Shown here: positions 20,710 through 30,118 of the stretch, piece by piece
How positions within the stretch are numbered: the first letter of the stretch is position 1
Layout: every line of letters begins with the position of its first letter
Made by a program: the position numbers and the translations under genes
From: Bradyrhizobium sp.
Lineage (GTDB): Bacteria; Pseudomonadota; Alphaproteobacteria; Rhizobiales; Xanthobacteraceae
DNA length: 64,000 nt
Direction: 5' to 3'
Assembly: GCF_016219575.1 (NCBI RefSeq)
Contig: NZ_JACRMG010000001.1
Coordinates: 124,001-188,000, forward strand
Notes under the pieces: generated by a model
What the model was told of the DNA's origin: nothing
The model's input: the letters and a program-made list of their open reading frames with translations, nothing else
Database searches by the model: none

Positions 20710-21399
20710 ATGAATGCTCCCGCCATCAAGGTCCTGGTCATCGACGACGAGCCGCCGATCCGCAAGCTGCTGCGGATGGGGCTGAGCACGCAGGGCTACG
20801 ACATCCTGGAAGCTTCCAACGGCAAGCTGGCGCTGGAAAGGCTCGCCGAGGGGCCGGCGCTGATCATCCTCGATCTCGGCCTGCCCGATATCCAGGGCCA
20901 CGATCTCCTGCGCATGATCCGGGCCCGCAACGAGAGCGTGCCGATCGTGGTGCTGTCGAGCCGCGGCGACGAGGCCGGCAAGGTGCAGGCGCTCGATCTC
21001 GGCGCCGACGATTATTTGACAAAACCGTTCGGCATGGACGAGCTGCTGGCGCGCATGCGCGCCGCGCTGCGTCACCAGCTGCAGGTGCAGGGGGAGCGGC
21101 CGATCTTTCGCACCGGCGACCTCTCCGTGGACCTCGTCCGCCGTGTCGTCAAGGTCGGCGATCGCGAGATAAAATTGTCGCCGAAGGAATACGATCTGCT
21201 GCGTGTGCTGGTGCAGCACGCCGGCAAGGTGCTCACCCATCGCTTTCTGCTGAAGGAGCTGTGGGACGAACTCACCGACGCGCAATATCTGCGTGTCTAT
21301 GTCCGCCAGCTGCGCCAGAAGATCGAGGCCGATCCGGAACGACCGCAATTCGTGCTGACCGAGACCGGCATCGGCTACCGGCTGCGCGCGGCGGATTGA
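20710..21399 (+). CDS. kdpE: KDP operon response regulator KdpE
   Basis: A 229-residue OmpR-family regulator: receiver domain with DDEPPI, the phosphorylation site LDLGLPD (Asp55) and KPFGMDELLAR, then a winged-helix DNA-binding domain ending in GIGYRLRA. It is expected to activate the kdp promoter when phosphorylated by KdpD. It ends 15 bases before the stop of a convergent SDR gene, with no obvious terminator in between. Confidence 0.96.
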   Translation: MNAPAIKVLVIDDEPPIRKLLRMGLSTQGYDILEASNGKLALERLAEGPALIILDLGLPDIQGHDLLRMIRARNESVPIVVLSSRGDEAGKVQALDLGADDYLTKPFGMDELLARMRAALRHQLQVQGERPIFRTGDLSVDLVRRVVKVGDREIKLSPKEYDLLRVLVQHAGKVLTHRFLLKELWDELTDAQYLRVYVRQLRQKIEADPERPQFVLTETGIGYRLRAAD

Positions 21400-21414
21400 C
21401 CGGTTGCCGGCCTG

Positions 21415-22188
21415 CTATGCCAGCGTCCCGCCATCGACCGGCATGGCGATGCCGGTCACGAACGAGGCCTTGTCGGACAACAGGAACACGGCGACCTCCG
21501 CGATCTCCTCGGGACGGGCCGCGCGGCCCATCGGATTGCGGGTCACCGCGGCCTTGATCAGCGCTTCCGGATCGGCCTCGTTGTGGCCCGGCTGGTCCGG
21601 CCGGTTGACGAACACCCGCAGCATCGGCGTGTCGATCGCGCCGGGGCAAATCGCATTGACGCGAATGCCGTCCTTGGCGTGCCGCTTGGCGAGGCTGCGG
21701 GCAAGCCCGATCACGCCGGCCTTTGCCGCCGAATAGGTCGGGCTCCAGGGCGAGCCGGTCAGGCCCGAAGTGGATGCCGTGAACAGGATGCTGCCGGAGC
21801 GCTGCGCCGTCATGTGCGCCAGCGCCGCGTTGGTGGTGATCAGCTGGGAGCGCAGGTTGAGATCGATACTCATATCCCAGCCGTCGAGGTCGTCGATCAC
21901 GGAGGGGCCGGGAATGCCGAGATGATTCCACAGGCAGTCGAGCCGGCCGAATTCCTTCACCGTGGCTGCAACAATCTCGCGCGAAAACGCGTCATCGCGC
22001 AGGTCGCCGGCCAGCGCCAAGGCGCGGCCGCCGCGCTTGCGGATTTCCTCCGCTACCGCCTTCACGCCGGTCTCGTTCTGGTCGACGACCGCGACCGCCG
22101 CGCCTTCCCGTGCCAGAATGATTGCGCCGGCGCGGCCTGCGCCCGAAGCCGCGGCGGTGACGAGCGCGATCTTGTTCTGCAAGTCCAT
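21415..22188 (-). CDS. Short-chain dehydrogenase/reductase (SDR)
   Basis: A 257-residue classical SDR. The cofactor loop is TAAASGAGRA (TGxxxGxG variant with the first Gly replaced by Ala), the catalytic set is Ser (FTAST), Tyr and Lys in YSAAK, and the proline/glycine turn is CPGAIDTPM. The C-terminus DGGTLA is the usual SDR end. Substrate not predictable; NAD preference is suggested by Asp in VVDQNE. I use ATG 22188 because GGGAGGG stands 7 bases ahead; the frame runs further upstream without similarity. It is a single gene convergent with kdpE. Confidence 0.88.
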   Translation of the reverse strand: MDLQNKIALVTAAASGAGRAGAIILAREGAAVAVVDQNETGVKAVAEEIRKRGGRALALAGDLRDDAFSREIVAATVKEFGRLDCLWNHLGIPGPSVIDDLDGWDMSIDLNLRSQLITTNAALAHMTAQRSGSILFTASTSGLTGSPWSPTYSAAKAGVIGLARSLAKRHAKDGIRVNAICPGAIDTPMLRVFVNRPDQPGHNEADPEALIKAAVTRNPMGRAARPEEIAEVAVFLLSDKASFVTGIAMPVDGGTLA

Positions 22189-22424
22189 TCGTTTTCCCTC
22201 CCTCATCCCGGTGCGGCCGGCGGCGCCCTGGATTTCATGACGGCACAACCTCGGGACGCCGACAGGCAAAACATTGGTGCGCCGATACGCTCTCCGGATC
22301 CCCGATGGATTCGGTCGGGTGGAGTATCGCGAAGGCAGAGGTAAGGTCGAGACACGTTAGCGGATGGCAGCGCAGCTTTACCGCCACACGTTCTTGCACC
22401 CGCGCATCGTCCGTTATCGGACGA

Positions 22425-23243
22425 TCACGGAAACGGTCTGCCGGAGAATTGATAGTTGAAGCCGACGCGGACGATATCGTCGGTGAAATTGCCGGTCGTG
22501 ACCGTCACCACCGGAACGGTTCCGAACCGGCCCGTTCCGATCGAGCCGAAGTCGATGTGAAGGTATTCAACCTTCCATGTCCATCCGCTCGTTCCAAACC
22601 GGCCTTCGACCCCGGCCCCGACGACGTATCCCACCTGGGTGGAGGAATAGCTGAAGGGGGTCACGAAGGTCGCTGTTCCCCCGGGTGTCGCGCTAAGGGT
22701 GAGCCTGTTGGTGCCGGAGACATTGATCTCACCGATAGCAACGCCGGCGGTGCCGTAAAACAGGATGTTGGGGGCGGCGAACACGCCAACCCGACCGCGC
22801 ACGGTGGAGAACCAGCTCAGCTTTGCAGTGATGTCGCTGGTGTTGAGGAAACTGCAGGATCCGGCAGTGATGAAAGTGCAAGAAGTGTTGACGCCGGCGA
22901 CGCTGCGGGTCGCGGAATCACGCTGGCCGGACCATTGCAAGTCGGCCTCGAGTCCAGCCAACCAGCGCGAAGCAAACTCCCAATTGTATCCGGCCTGAAC
23001 GCCGCCAATGCCTCCATTGGGCTTCAATGGCAAGTAGCTGGAGGTGCCCGGAAAATTGTAGCCGAATGGAGCGTAGAAGAAGGGGCTTACATCAACGGTC
23101 GTGTCGACCCTGCCAAAGCTGTAGCCGACATTGCCGCCGGCGTAGAAGCCGGTCCATGAAACGGCCGGCGCCGCCTCGGCATCCATGGCGATGCCCAAGC
23201 CAAGGGCCGTTCCGGCCAGAAGAAGCAGCTTGTTGCGTAACAT
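22425..23243 (-). CDS. Outer-membrane beta-barrel protein (Omp25/RopB-like)
   Basis: A 272-residue exported protein: signal peptide LLLLAGTALGLGIAMDAEA, then WTGFYAGGNVGYSFG, the typical first strand of alphaproteobacterial Omp25-like 8-stranded barrels, and later GGVQAGYNWEFAS, VRGRVGV and WTWKVEYLHIDFG. The end VRVGFNYQFSG is a barrel strand. Start ATG 23243 gives a clean signal peptide; the upstream extension is rejected as it lacks one. Probably a structural surface protein; ligands unknown. Confidence 0.88.
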   Translation of the reverse strand: MLRNKLLLLAGTALGLGIAMDAEAAPAVSWTGFYAGGNVGYSFGRVDTTVDVSPFFYAPFGYNFPGTSSYLPLKPNGGIGGVQAGYNWEFASRWLAGLEADLQWSGQRDSATRSVAGVNTSCTFITAGSCSFLNTSDITAKLSWFSTVRGRVGVFAAPNILFYGTAGVAIGEINVSGTNRLTLSATPGGTATFVTPFSYSSTQVGYVVGAGVEGRFGTSGWTWKVEYLHIDFGSIGTGRFGTVPVVTVTTGNFTDDIVRVGFNYQFSGRPFP

Positions 23244-23395
23244 CGAAACGGCCCACCCCCAACGACCCAGGCGGGAAGTCATTTCGCCCAGGCGGGGACC
23301 AGATTCCGCACGGGAACCGCCGAATGACAAGCGGGGGCGGGCCGATTGGCCGATTTCCGGCCGAATTGTGGCGTTCGTGCAACACTGATCGCCGA

Positions 23396-24886
23396 CTACG
23401 GGCGATGCATCAACTCCAGATATGGGGTGGCACAACCGCGGTCGTCGCCGCATGTCGTCGCCCCGATGTCACCCGCGGCGAGACCGCAAAGTTCGGCGGC
23501 CTGGCGCAGCGTCGTCCCGGGGTCGCCGGCCATGGCCTCGTAGTGCACGATCCGGCAGATACCGGGTATTTTCTCCACCGTGAGATCGGCCATCTGGTCG
23601 TACCAGCGCAGATAGTCGCGGATCGAGCGCATGTCGTAGGCGTAGGAATTCGCCGCCAGATACTTCGTCATGTACATCCGCAGGGCCACATCGTCCGGAT
23701 CGCGCTTCATGATGAGGAAGCGCGAGTTCGGGACCAGCCTTGCAACGATCGCGGCATCGTGGATGCCCCCGTGCAGCGTGTTGGTGAAAACACGCGCTTG
23801 CCCGGCCCGTCGAAGCAAATCCTTACGGTAGTTTTCCCGGAAAGCGGGCCATAGCACTGCCGGAAGCTCTTCGAGATAGGTGCTCGCCGGCATCGCGGCC
23901 GCCCGGTAGGTTCGACGCACGGCATTTTCGATGATGGGGTTCTCATATCCGGCCTTTACGCCATCCAGCGAACCGATGAGCCGTTCCAGGCTAGTCTTGC
24001 CGGACCGCGACGGGCCGAGGATAAAAAGGGAAATCGGGGTCTCGCTGCCCGGCTCGATCGACGCGAACCTGGCGTTGCGCAGCCAGGCCAGGGACTTCTC
24101 CTGACGGACGACGCTTGCCTTGAGATCGGTTTGGCAACGGGCGGCGATCGTACGGTTCGCCATCACCAGATGCTCCCATGCCTCGGCATAACGGCCTGCC
24201 TTGTCCAGCGCCGCCGCGCGGACGAAGGCAAAGGTGTTCCTGAACTCAGGTTCTGCCTCGCCCTGGCGGGCGGCAAGCGCATCGAGAGCAGCCAACAGAT
24301 CGATGCCGAGGACGCCGGCCGGCAGCGTTGTCATCACGTGCAGCAAGTTCAGGGAGCGATGGCCCTGCCGCCAGGCGGCCTCCAGCACATGTGCGGCTTC
24401 CAGGTTCCGGCCCATCGCCGCCAGGCACAGGGCCTGGCCGGCTGCCGCGGTTTCAAGGTGCGGGTCGACGGCGAGCGCCTCGCGATAGCAAGGTTCCGCC
24501 AGTTCGTATTCGCGCTCTTCGCGGCGGATTTCGCCGAGGGTCGCCAGAATTGCCGCATCGCCCGGCCGGATCGCCAGCGCGCGTTCCAGCGTCTGTGCGG
24601 CCATTTCGGTGGCGCCGAGCCGCAGATACGCCATGCTCAACGCCGTGAGCGTCATCCAGTTTTCCGGATCGAGCATGGATGCGCGCACCAGGCAATTCAG
24701 TGCGAGATCGTAATTCCGCTTGTCCAGATAGACGAGCCCGAGCGTGTGCAAGGCGGCAACATAATCCGGATAGCGCCGCGTCAGCGCGTTGCAGATCGCT
24801 TCTGCCCGGTCGAGTTTGCCTTGTTGGCGCAGCCGGTCGGCTTCCTCCAGCTGGTCGCGCGGAGCGGCGGACCTTGGTGACGTCAC
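23396..24886 (-). CDS. TPR-repeat sulfotransferase
   Basis: 496 residues starting at a GTG (GGAACGGAAG just upstream). The N-terminal half has TPR helices (for example AEAICNALTRRYPDYVAALH, TLERALAIRPGDAAILATLG); the C-terminal half begins with a PAPS-binding P-loop-like segment LFILGPSRSGKTSLERLI and later RFLIMKRDPDDVALRMYM and Y-A-YDMRSIRDYLRWY, as in sulfotransferase family 1/3 domains fused to TPRs. Such proteins transfer sulfuryl groups to carbohydrates or peptides, but the target here is unknown. It stands alone, upstream of the Omp gene by 152 bases. Confidence 0.85.
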   Translation of the reverse strand: MTSPRSAAPRDQLEEADRLRQQGKLDRAEAICNALTRRYPDYVAALHTLGLVYLDKRNYDLALNCLVRASMLDPENWMTLTALSMAYLRLGATEMAAQTLERALAIRPGDAAILATLGEIRREEREYELAEPCYREALAVDPHLETAAAGQALCLAAMGRNLEAAHVLEAAWRQGHRSLNLLHVMTTLPAGVLGIDLLAALDALAARQGEAEPEFRNTFAFVRAAALDKAGRYAEAWEHLVMANRTIAARCQTDLKASVVRQEKSLAWLRNARFASIEPGSETPISLFILGPSRSGKTSLERLIGSLDGVKAGYENPIIENAVRRTYRAAAMPASTYLEELPAVLWPAFRENYRKDLLRRAGQARVFTNTLHGGIHDAAIVARLVPNSRFLIMKRDPDDVALRMYMTKYLAANSYAYDMRSIRDYLRWYDQMADLTVEKIPGICRIVHYEAMAGDPGTTLRQAAELCGLAAGDIGATTCGDDRGCATPYLELMHRP

Positions 24887-24925
24887 CTTCCGTTCCCCTG
24901 CAAGAACGTTCGCATCCGGAGGTCC

Positions 24926-26533
24926 CTAGATCGCCTTCATCTCGCCCTTGGTCCAGGCTTCGCGCAGCTTGAACTTCTGGATCTTACCCGATCCCGTCAG
25001 CGGGAACGCCTCCACCACGAACCAGTGCTTCGGCGTCTTGTGCGGGGAGAGTGACTCGCGCATGTAGGCGACCAGCTCCTCCTTGTCGATGGAAGCTCCC
25101 GGCGCCGGCCGGACGAAGGCCGCGACCTCTTCGCCCCATCGCTCGTGCGGCACGCCGATCACGGCGACCTCGCCGACCTTCGGATGCTTGAACAAGAGCT
25201 CTTCCAGCTCGCGCGGATAGATGTTCTCGCCGCCGCGGATGATCATGTCCTTCAGCCGGCCTTCGACGGTGCAGTAGCCGCGCGCGTCCATGGCGCAGAG
25301 ATCGCCGGTGTGCAGCCAGCCGTCCTTGTCGACCGCCGCGGCGGTGGCGTCCGGCATCTCGAAATAGCCGAGCATGACGTGGTAGCCGCGAGTGCAGAAC
25401 TCGCCGACGGAGCCGATCGGCACCGTCTCGCCGGTGGCGGGATCGATGATCTTGGTCTCCATGTTCGGCAGCGGCAGGCCGATCGTGCCGGCCTTGTCCT
25501 CGACGCTGTCATTGGTGCGGGTCTGCGCCGCCACGGGGGAGCACTCGGTCTGGCCGAACACGATGGTGAAGGGCGCGCCGAGCTTCTCCTCGAACAGTCG
25601 GACCAGCGGCGCCGGCACGGTGGAGCCGCCGGAACAGATCGCCTTGACCGAGGTGAGATCGGTGGTCGGGAAAGAGGGATGCTCCAGCATGGCGATCAGC
25701 ATGGTGGGCACGCCGACCATCGCATTGCCGCGATAGGTCCCGAACATTTCCAGCACCAGCGCCGGGTCGAATGCCTCGATCAGCACCTGCGTCGCCGCCT
25801 TCGAGACCGCCCCCAGCACGCAGCAGACGCAGCCGCCGGTGTGAAACAGCGGCATGGTGGTGATGAAGACATCGCCGGGATCGACCCCCATGCGGTCGGC
25901 CGTATCGGCGCCGTTGTTGAGAAGCCCGCGGTGGCGCAGCAGCGCGCCCTTCGGGAAGCCCGTGGTGCCCGAGGTGTACTGGATCATCACGGGATCGTCG
26001 GGGCTGACGTCGGGAAGCTTGATGCTCGCATCGTCGCCGGCGGCGATGAAGGCGTTCCAGTCGTCGAAGCAGATCACCTCGCGCAGCTCGGGGCAATTCG
26101 GCTTCACCGCCTGCACCGTCTCCAGCATCGGGTTGCCGCGGAAATTGTTGACGACGAACACGCCGGCCGCGCGCGACTGCTTCAGCACATATTGCACTTC
26201 GTTGGCGCGGAAGGCCGGGTTCACGGTGACCAGCACCATGCCCGCCATGCCCGCGCCGAACTCCAGCATGATCCATTCCGGGATATTCTGCGCCCATACC
26301 GCGATGCGCTCGCCCTTCTTGAAGCGGGTAAGCAGCGCGCGGGCGGTGCGCTGCGCCTCGCGGTACAACTCGGTGTAGGTCCATTTTCGCCGCAGCGCCG
26401 GGTCCGGCACGCCCGCGATCAAAGCGAGGCGATCGGGCGCCGACTCGGCCGCCTTGCGCAGCAGGTCGCCAAAGGTCATTTCCCGCACTGTGGGCACGGT
26501 CGGTCCCGCAACATGCGATATTGTCAAAGCCAT
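24926..26533 (-). CDS. AMP-binding acyl-CoA synthetase (long/medium-chain fatty acid or aromatic acid CoA ligase)
   Basis: A 535-residue adenylate-forming enzyme. It has the core motif YTSGTTGFPKGALLRH around residue 186, FGQTECSPV (A5), GWLHTGDLCAMDARGY (A7), GRLKDMIIRGGENIYPRELEE (A8) and the lysine-bearing C-terminal GSGKIQKFKLR (A10). ATP and CoA are used to activate a carboxylic acid; the substrate is not given by the sequence. ATG 26533 is preceded by GGGAGGACAAG, a strong ribosome site. Divergent from ligD. Confidence 0.9.
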   Translation of the reverse strand: MALTISHVAGPTVPTVREMTFGDLLRKAAESAPDRLALIAGVPDPALRRKWTYTELYREAQRTARALLTRFKKGERIAVWAQNIPEWIMLEFGAGMAGMVLVTVNPAFRANEVQYVLKQSRAAGVFVVNNFRGNPMLETVQAVKPNCPELREVICFDDWNAFIAAGDDASIKLPDVSPDDPVMIQYTSGTTGFPKGALLRHRGLLNNGADTADRMGVDPGDVFITTMPLFHTGGCVCCVLGAVSKAATQVLIEAFDPALVLEMFGTYRGNAMVGVPTMLIAMLEHPSFPTTDLTSVKAICSGGSTVPAPLVRLFEEKLGAPFTIVFGQTECSPVAAQTRTNDSVEDKAGTIGLPLPNMETKIIDPATGETVPIGSVGEFCTRGYHVMLGYFEMPDATAAAVDKDGWLHTGDLCAMDARGYCTVEGRLKDMIIRGGENIYPRELEELLFKHPKVGEVAVIGVPHERWGEEVAAFVRPAPGASIDKEELVAYMRESLSPHKTPKHWFVVEAFPLTGSGKIQKFKLREAWTKGEMKAI

Positions 26534-26647
26534 CTTGTCCTCCCGAGGGCCGGCGTGCACGGGCAGGGCGCCGGTCTTGTCGTCAATATTTTGAAGGCCA
26601 AAATGCCTCCCGTCTTGCGTCAATGCAAGCCGCGGCGGCCGCCCTCG

Positions 26648-26672
26648 GGAACGGGATTAGCCTTTGAGGGTT
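26648..26672 (+). promoter_or_regulatory. Candidate EcfG-type general stress promoter for ligD
   Basis: GGAAC (26648-26652), 16 bases, then GGTT (26669-26672). The Bradyrhizobium EcfG consensus as I know it is GGAAC-N16-cGTT, so this matches except for the poorly conserved first base of the -10. Its distance to the GTG start of ligD is about 56 bases. Confidence 0.5.
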
Positions 26673-26728
26673 TGGTTCTCGCGCCATTTAGAGCATGATG
26701 GCCGAAATGTTGACCGTGCAGGACGGCC

Positions 26729-29335
26729 GTGCCTTCGCCAAAGCTCTCCATTTACCGCAAGAAGCGTGATTTCGGCAAAACCGCGGAGCCCTCGGGCGAC
26801 GCCAGGGTGGCGCCGTCGAGAGAGCGGCGTTTCGTCATCCAGAAGCACGCGGCGACGAGGCTGCACTACGACTTGCGGCTGGAATTCGATGGCGTGTTCA
26901 AGTCCTGGGCGGTGACGCGCGGCCCTTCGCTCGATCCGCACGACAAGCGGCTGGCGGTCGAGGTCGAGGACCATCCGCTCGACTACGGCGATTTCGAAGG
27001 CACCATTCCCGAAGACCAGTATGGCGGCGGCACGGTGCAGCTCTGGGACCGCGGCACCTGGGATTCTCCCGATCCGGACCGCGGCTTTGCCAAGGGCGAC
27101 CTCAAATTCAACCTGCATGGCGACAGACTGCATGGCAGCTGGGTGCTGGTGCGGATGAAGGGCGACCGCTTTGGCGGCAAGCGCACCAACTGGCTTCTCA
27201 TCAAGCATCGCGACGAATACGCCCGCGAGGGCGACGGGAGCAGCATCCTCGAGGAGGATCGCTCGGTCGCTTCCGGCCGGACGATGGCCGAGATCAAGGC
27301 CGGCAAGGGCAGGGCGCCAAAGCCGTTCATGCTGGCAAAGGGCGGCAAGACCAGAGCCGATGCGACCTGGGATTCCAGCCGCGGCAGCGCCGCCGAGGTG
27401 CGTGCCAAGACCAAGGCGTCGCGTGCGCCGGCCAGAGCGAAGAAGGCCTCAGCGATGCCGGACTTCGTGCCCCCGCAGCTCTGCGCGTCGGTCGAGCGTC
27501 CGCCGCGCGGCACCGCGTGGTGCCATGAGATCAAGTTCGACGGCTATCGCGTGCAGCTTCGTGTCGAGGATGGCAGTGTCGCGCTGAATACGCGCAAGGG
27601 GCTGGACTGGGCGGACAGGTTTTCCGCCATCGCCAAGGAGGCGCGCAGCCTGCCGGCCGCGCTGATCGACGGCGAGATCGTCGCCGTCGATCACAAGGGC
27701 CTGCCGGATTTCTCCGCGCTGCAGGCGGCCATCGCCGACGGCAAGACCGGCAATCTCATCTACTTCGCCTTCGATCTCCTGTTCGCAGGTGACGAAGACT
27801 TGCGCGCGCTGCCGCTGCGCGAGCGCAAGGCACGGCTCAAGCGCATGCTGGACGCGCGCAAGGGCAAGGAAAAGCTGATCCGCTATGTCGAGCATTTCGA
27901 GGAGGACGGCGAGTCGGTGCTGGAGTCAGCGAGGCAATTGTCGCTGGAAGGCATCATCTCCAAGAAGCTCGATGCCCGCTATCATTCCGGCCGCAGCGAG
28001 AGCTGGACCAAGGCCAAGGTGCGTGCCGGGCACGAGGTCGTGCTCGGCGGCTGGAAGACCACCGGCGGCAAGTTCCGCTCGCTGATGGCGGGCGTCTATC
28101 GCGGCAAGCATCTCGCCTTTGTCGGCATCGTCGGCACCGGCTTTGGCGCCGACACGGTGCGGCGGCTGATGCCGCATCTCAGGGCAAACGAATCCAGCCA
28201 GAGTCCCTTCAGTGGCGAGAACGCGCCGAAGAAGGCACGCGACGTGCACTGGCTGAAACCGACGCTCGTCGCCGAGATCGAATTCGCCGGCTGGACGGCG
28301 GACAACAATATCCGTCAGGCAGCCTTCAAGGGCCTGCGGGAGGACAAGCCGGCGCGCGAGGTGGAAGCGGAGGAGCCTTCCATGGTCAAGGTCGCAAAGC
28401 CCATCGTGGTCAAGTCGCCGGCGAAGAAGGGCGCCGAGGTGATGGGCGTCGTCATCTCCAACCCCGACAAGGCGCTGTGGCCCGATGGCGGCGACGGCAG
28501 GCCGGTGACCAAGCTCGATCTCGCCCATTATTTCGAGGCGGTCGGCAAGTGGATGATCGGGTATCTCAAGGGCCGGCCGTGCTCGGTGGTGCGCGCGCCC
28601 GACGGCATCGGCGGCGAAACCTTCTTCCAGCGTCACGCCATGACCGGCACCTCGAAGCTGCTGGAACTCGTCAAGGTCTCCGGCGACCGCAAGCCCTACA
28701 TCCAGATCGATCGCGTCGAGGGGCTGGCGGCGGTGGCGCAGTCCGGCGGAGTGGAGCTGCATCCCTGGAATTGCGCGCCCGATGCGCCCGATGTGCCGGG
28801 ACGGCTGGTGTTCGACCTCGATCCCTCGCCCGATGTGGATTTTGCCGCGGTGATCGAGGCAGCCAAGGACATGCGCGAGCGGCTTTCCGCAGTGGGACTC
28901 GAAAGCTTCTGCAAGACCACCGGCGGTAAGGGGCTGCACGTCGTGGCGCCGCTGTTGTCAGGTGCGAAAGAACGGGTGGACTGGAAGCAAGCCAAGGCGT
29001 TCGCGCAGGGGATCTGCCAGTGGATGGCCAATGACGATCCCGGCCGCTATCTGCTCAACATGTCCAAGCAGAAGCGGCAGGGAAAGATCTTCCTCGACTA
29101 TCTCCGCAACGACCGCATGTCGACGGCGGTGGCCGTGCTCTCGCCGCGCGCGCGTCCCGGCGCGACTGTGTCGATGCCGCTGACCTGGGCGCAGGTGCGC
29201 GGCGATCTCGACCCAAGGCGCTATACTGTACGCACGGTGCCGGCGCTGCTCGCAAGGAGCAAGGCGTGGGACGGCTACGAGGATGCGGCCGGCCCGATCA
29301 GGCCGGCGATCGGGAAGCTGGTGGAGAAATTATAG
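26729..29335 (+). CDS. ligD: Non-homologous end-joining DNA ligase LigD
   Basis: LigD repairs double-strand breaks with Ku. The 868-residue protein has all three modules in order: 3'-phosphoesterase domain (HYDLRLE at 46-52, [10 protein letters not shown]), ATP-dependent ligase domain (KFDG motif I with Lys269, DGEIV, oligonucleotide-binding part ending near 510) and a primase-like polymerase domain ([11 protein letters not shown] near 695 with metal-binding aspartates, TGGKGLHVV). The start is GTG 26729, since the N-terminus [19 protein letters not shown] is the standard LigD opening. No ku gene is in this window, so its partner must lie elsewhere. Confidence 0.95.
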   Translation: MPSPKLSIYRKKRDFGKTAEPSGDARVAPSRERRFVIQKHAATRLHYDLRLEFDGVFKSWAVTRGPSLDPHDKRLAVEVEDHPLDYGDFEGTIPEDQYGGGTVQLWDRGTWDSPDPDRGFAKGDLKFNLHGDRLHGSWVLVRMKGDRFGGKRTNWLLIKHRDEYAREGDGSSILEEDRSVASGRTMAEIKAGKGRAPKPFMLAKGGKTRADATWDSSRGSAAEVRAKTKASRAPARAKKASAMPDFVPPQLCASVERPPRGTAWCHEIKFDGYRVQLRVEDGSVALNTRKGLDWADRFSAIAKEARSLPAALIDGEIVAVDHKGLPDFSALQAAIADGKTGNLIYFAFDLLFAGDEDLRALPLRERKARLKRMLDARKGKEKLIRYVEHFEEDGESVLESARQLSLEGIISKKLDARYHSGRSESWTKAKVRAGHEVVLGGWKTTGGKFRSLMAGVYRGKHLAFVGIVGTGFGADTVRRLMPHLRANESSQSPFSGENAPKKARDVHWLKPTLVAEIEFAGWTADNNIRQAAFKGLREDKPAREVEAEEPSMVKVAKPIVVKSPAKKGAEVMGVVISNPDKALWPDGGDGRPVTKLDLAHYFEAVGKWMIGYLKGRPCSVVRAPDGIGGETFFQRHAMTGTSKLLELVKVSGDRKPYIQIDRVEGLAAVAQSGGVELHPWNCAPDAPDVPGRLVFDLDPSPDVDFAAVIEAAKDMRERLSAVGLESFCKTTGGKGLHVVAPLLSGAKERVDWKQAKAFAQGICQWMANDDPGRYLLNMSKQKRQGKIFLDYLRNDRMSTAVAVLSPRARPGATVSMPLTWAQVRGDLDPRRYTVRTVPALLARSKAWDGYEDAAGPIRPAIGKLVEKL

Positions 29336-29349
29336 CCGCCATCACCATG

Positions 29350-29475
29350 CCGTAGGGTGGGTAAAGCCAACGGGTCGCGCGAATGCGCGCCCGATGACGG
29401 GCTCCGCGTGCCCACCTGTCTTGCACCGGGCGCGCGAAGGTGGGCACGGCGCTTCGCGCCTTTGCCCACCCTACG
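29350..29475. repeat. Nested palindromic intergenic repeat
   Basis: Outer arms CGTAGGGTGGGTAAAG (29351-29366) and CTTTGCCCACCCTACG (29460-29475) pair with one mismatch. Inner arms GTGCCCACCT (29408-29417) and AGGTGGGCAC (29438-29447) pair perfectly. Between them lies a 43-base core shared with 12910-12952. It sits between ligD and the convergent DUF3309 gene. A compact structure like this points to a REP-like or mini mobile element. Confidence 0.7.
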
Positions 29476-29490
29476 AAGTCGCGACGTTCT

Positions 29491-29655
29491 CTAAAGCTTT
29501 CCCAGCAACAGCAGGATCAGCAGGATCACGATGATCAGCCCCAGCCCGCCGCCGCCGTAATAGCCGGTGCCGTAGAACAGACCGCCGCCGACGCCGGAGA
29601 ATCCGCCGAGCAGGGCGATGATCAGAATGATCAGAATGATGGTACCGATGGACAT
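29491..29655 (-). CDS. DUF3309 small membrane protein
   Basis: A 54-residue peptide: MSIGTIILIILIIALLGG, a glycine/tyrosine-rich middle (GGGLFYGTGYYGGGG) and a second hydrophobic helix ending LLLLGKL. This layout is diagnostic of DUF3309, a widespread alphaproteobacterial family of unknown function. GAGGAG is placed correctly ahead of ATG 29655. A candidate EcfG promoter lies about 50 bases upstream. Confidence 0.85.
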   Translation of the reverse strand: MSIGTIILIILIIALLGGFSGVGGGLFYGTGYYGGGGLGLIIVILLILLLLGKL

Positions 29656-29705
29656 GACGTCTCTCCTCAGCCCGCGCGGGGCGCAATCGCTCTTGCGTCC
29701 GGGGA

Positions 29706-29730
29706 AACCGATGGGGACCATGAAAGTTCC
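29706..29730 (-). promoter_or_regulatory. Candidate EcfG-type general stress promoter for the DUF3309 gene
   Basis: On the minus strand GGAAC (29730-29726), 16 bases, GGTT (29709-29706). Same pattern and spacing as the ligD candidate. It lies 51 bases upstream of the DUF3309 start codon. Confidence 0.5.
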
Positions 29731-29809
29731 GCATTTTGCGACGCCTTATCGCAGCCCTTTCGCTTCGTCCGAACGGAACTACATTGAGCTGGCCTGACGG
29801 AGGAAAGAG

Positions 29810-30118
29810 ATGTCCGCGCCGCTGATCGTATCCATTCCGCACAGCCTGGGCCGCGAGGAGGCGATGCGCCGCCTGAAGTCCGGCCTGTCGCGCGCGGCGT
29901 CGCACGTGCCGGTGCTCAGCGTCGACGAGGAGCGCTGGGAAGACAGCCGCATGAGCTTTCGCGTGCGAGCGCTCGGACAGGCCGCGCACGGCCATGTCGA
30001 CGTCGCCGAGGATCACGTCAAGGTCGAGGTGACGCTGCCGTTCCTGCTGCAGCGCTTCGCAGAAATGGCGCAGGCGGCGATCCGCGAACGCGGCAGACTG
30101 CTGCTCACAAAGAAGTAG
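29810..30118 (+). CDS. Polyhydroxyalkanoic acid system family protein
   Basis: 102 residues opening with VSIPHSLGREEAMRRLKSGL, the conserved N-terminus of the PHA system (PHA_gran_rgn) family, followed by VRALGQAAHGHVDVAEDHVKV and the C-terminal LLQRFAEMAQAAIRERGRLLL. Family members are small soluble proteins encoded with or near polyhydroxyalkanoate genes; no other PHA genes occur here. AGGAAAG precedes ATG 29810. The stop abuts the stop of convergent glgX without a gap. Confidence 0.8.
   Translation: MSAPLIVSIPHSLGREEAMRRLKSGLSRAASHVPVLSVDEERWEDSRMSFRVRALGQAAHGHVDVAEDHVKVEVTLPFLLQRFAEMAQAAIRERGRLLLTKK

Noticed and set aside
26691..26700. gagcatgatg, like one arm of the repeat at 8966
   Set aside because: Only nine matching bases and no second arm; not enough to call a copy.
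29736..29809. GGAAC at 29775 as an EcfG promoter for the PHA-system gene
   Set aside because: No GTT-containing -10 at 16 or 17 bases.
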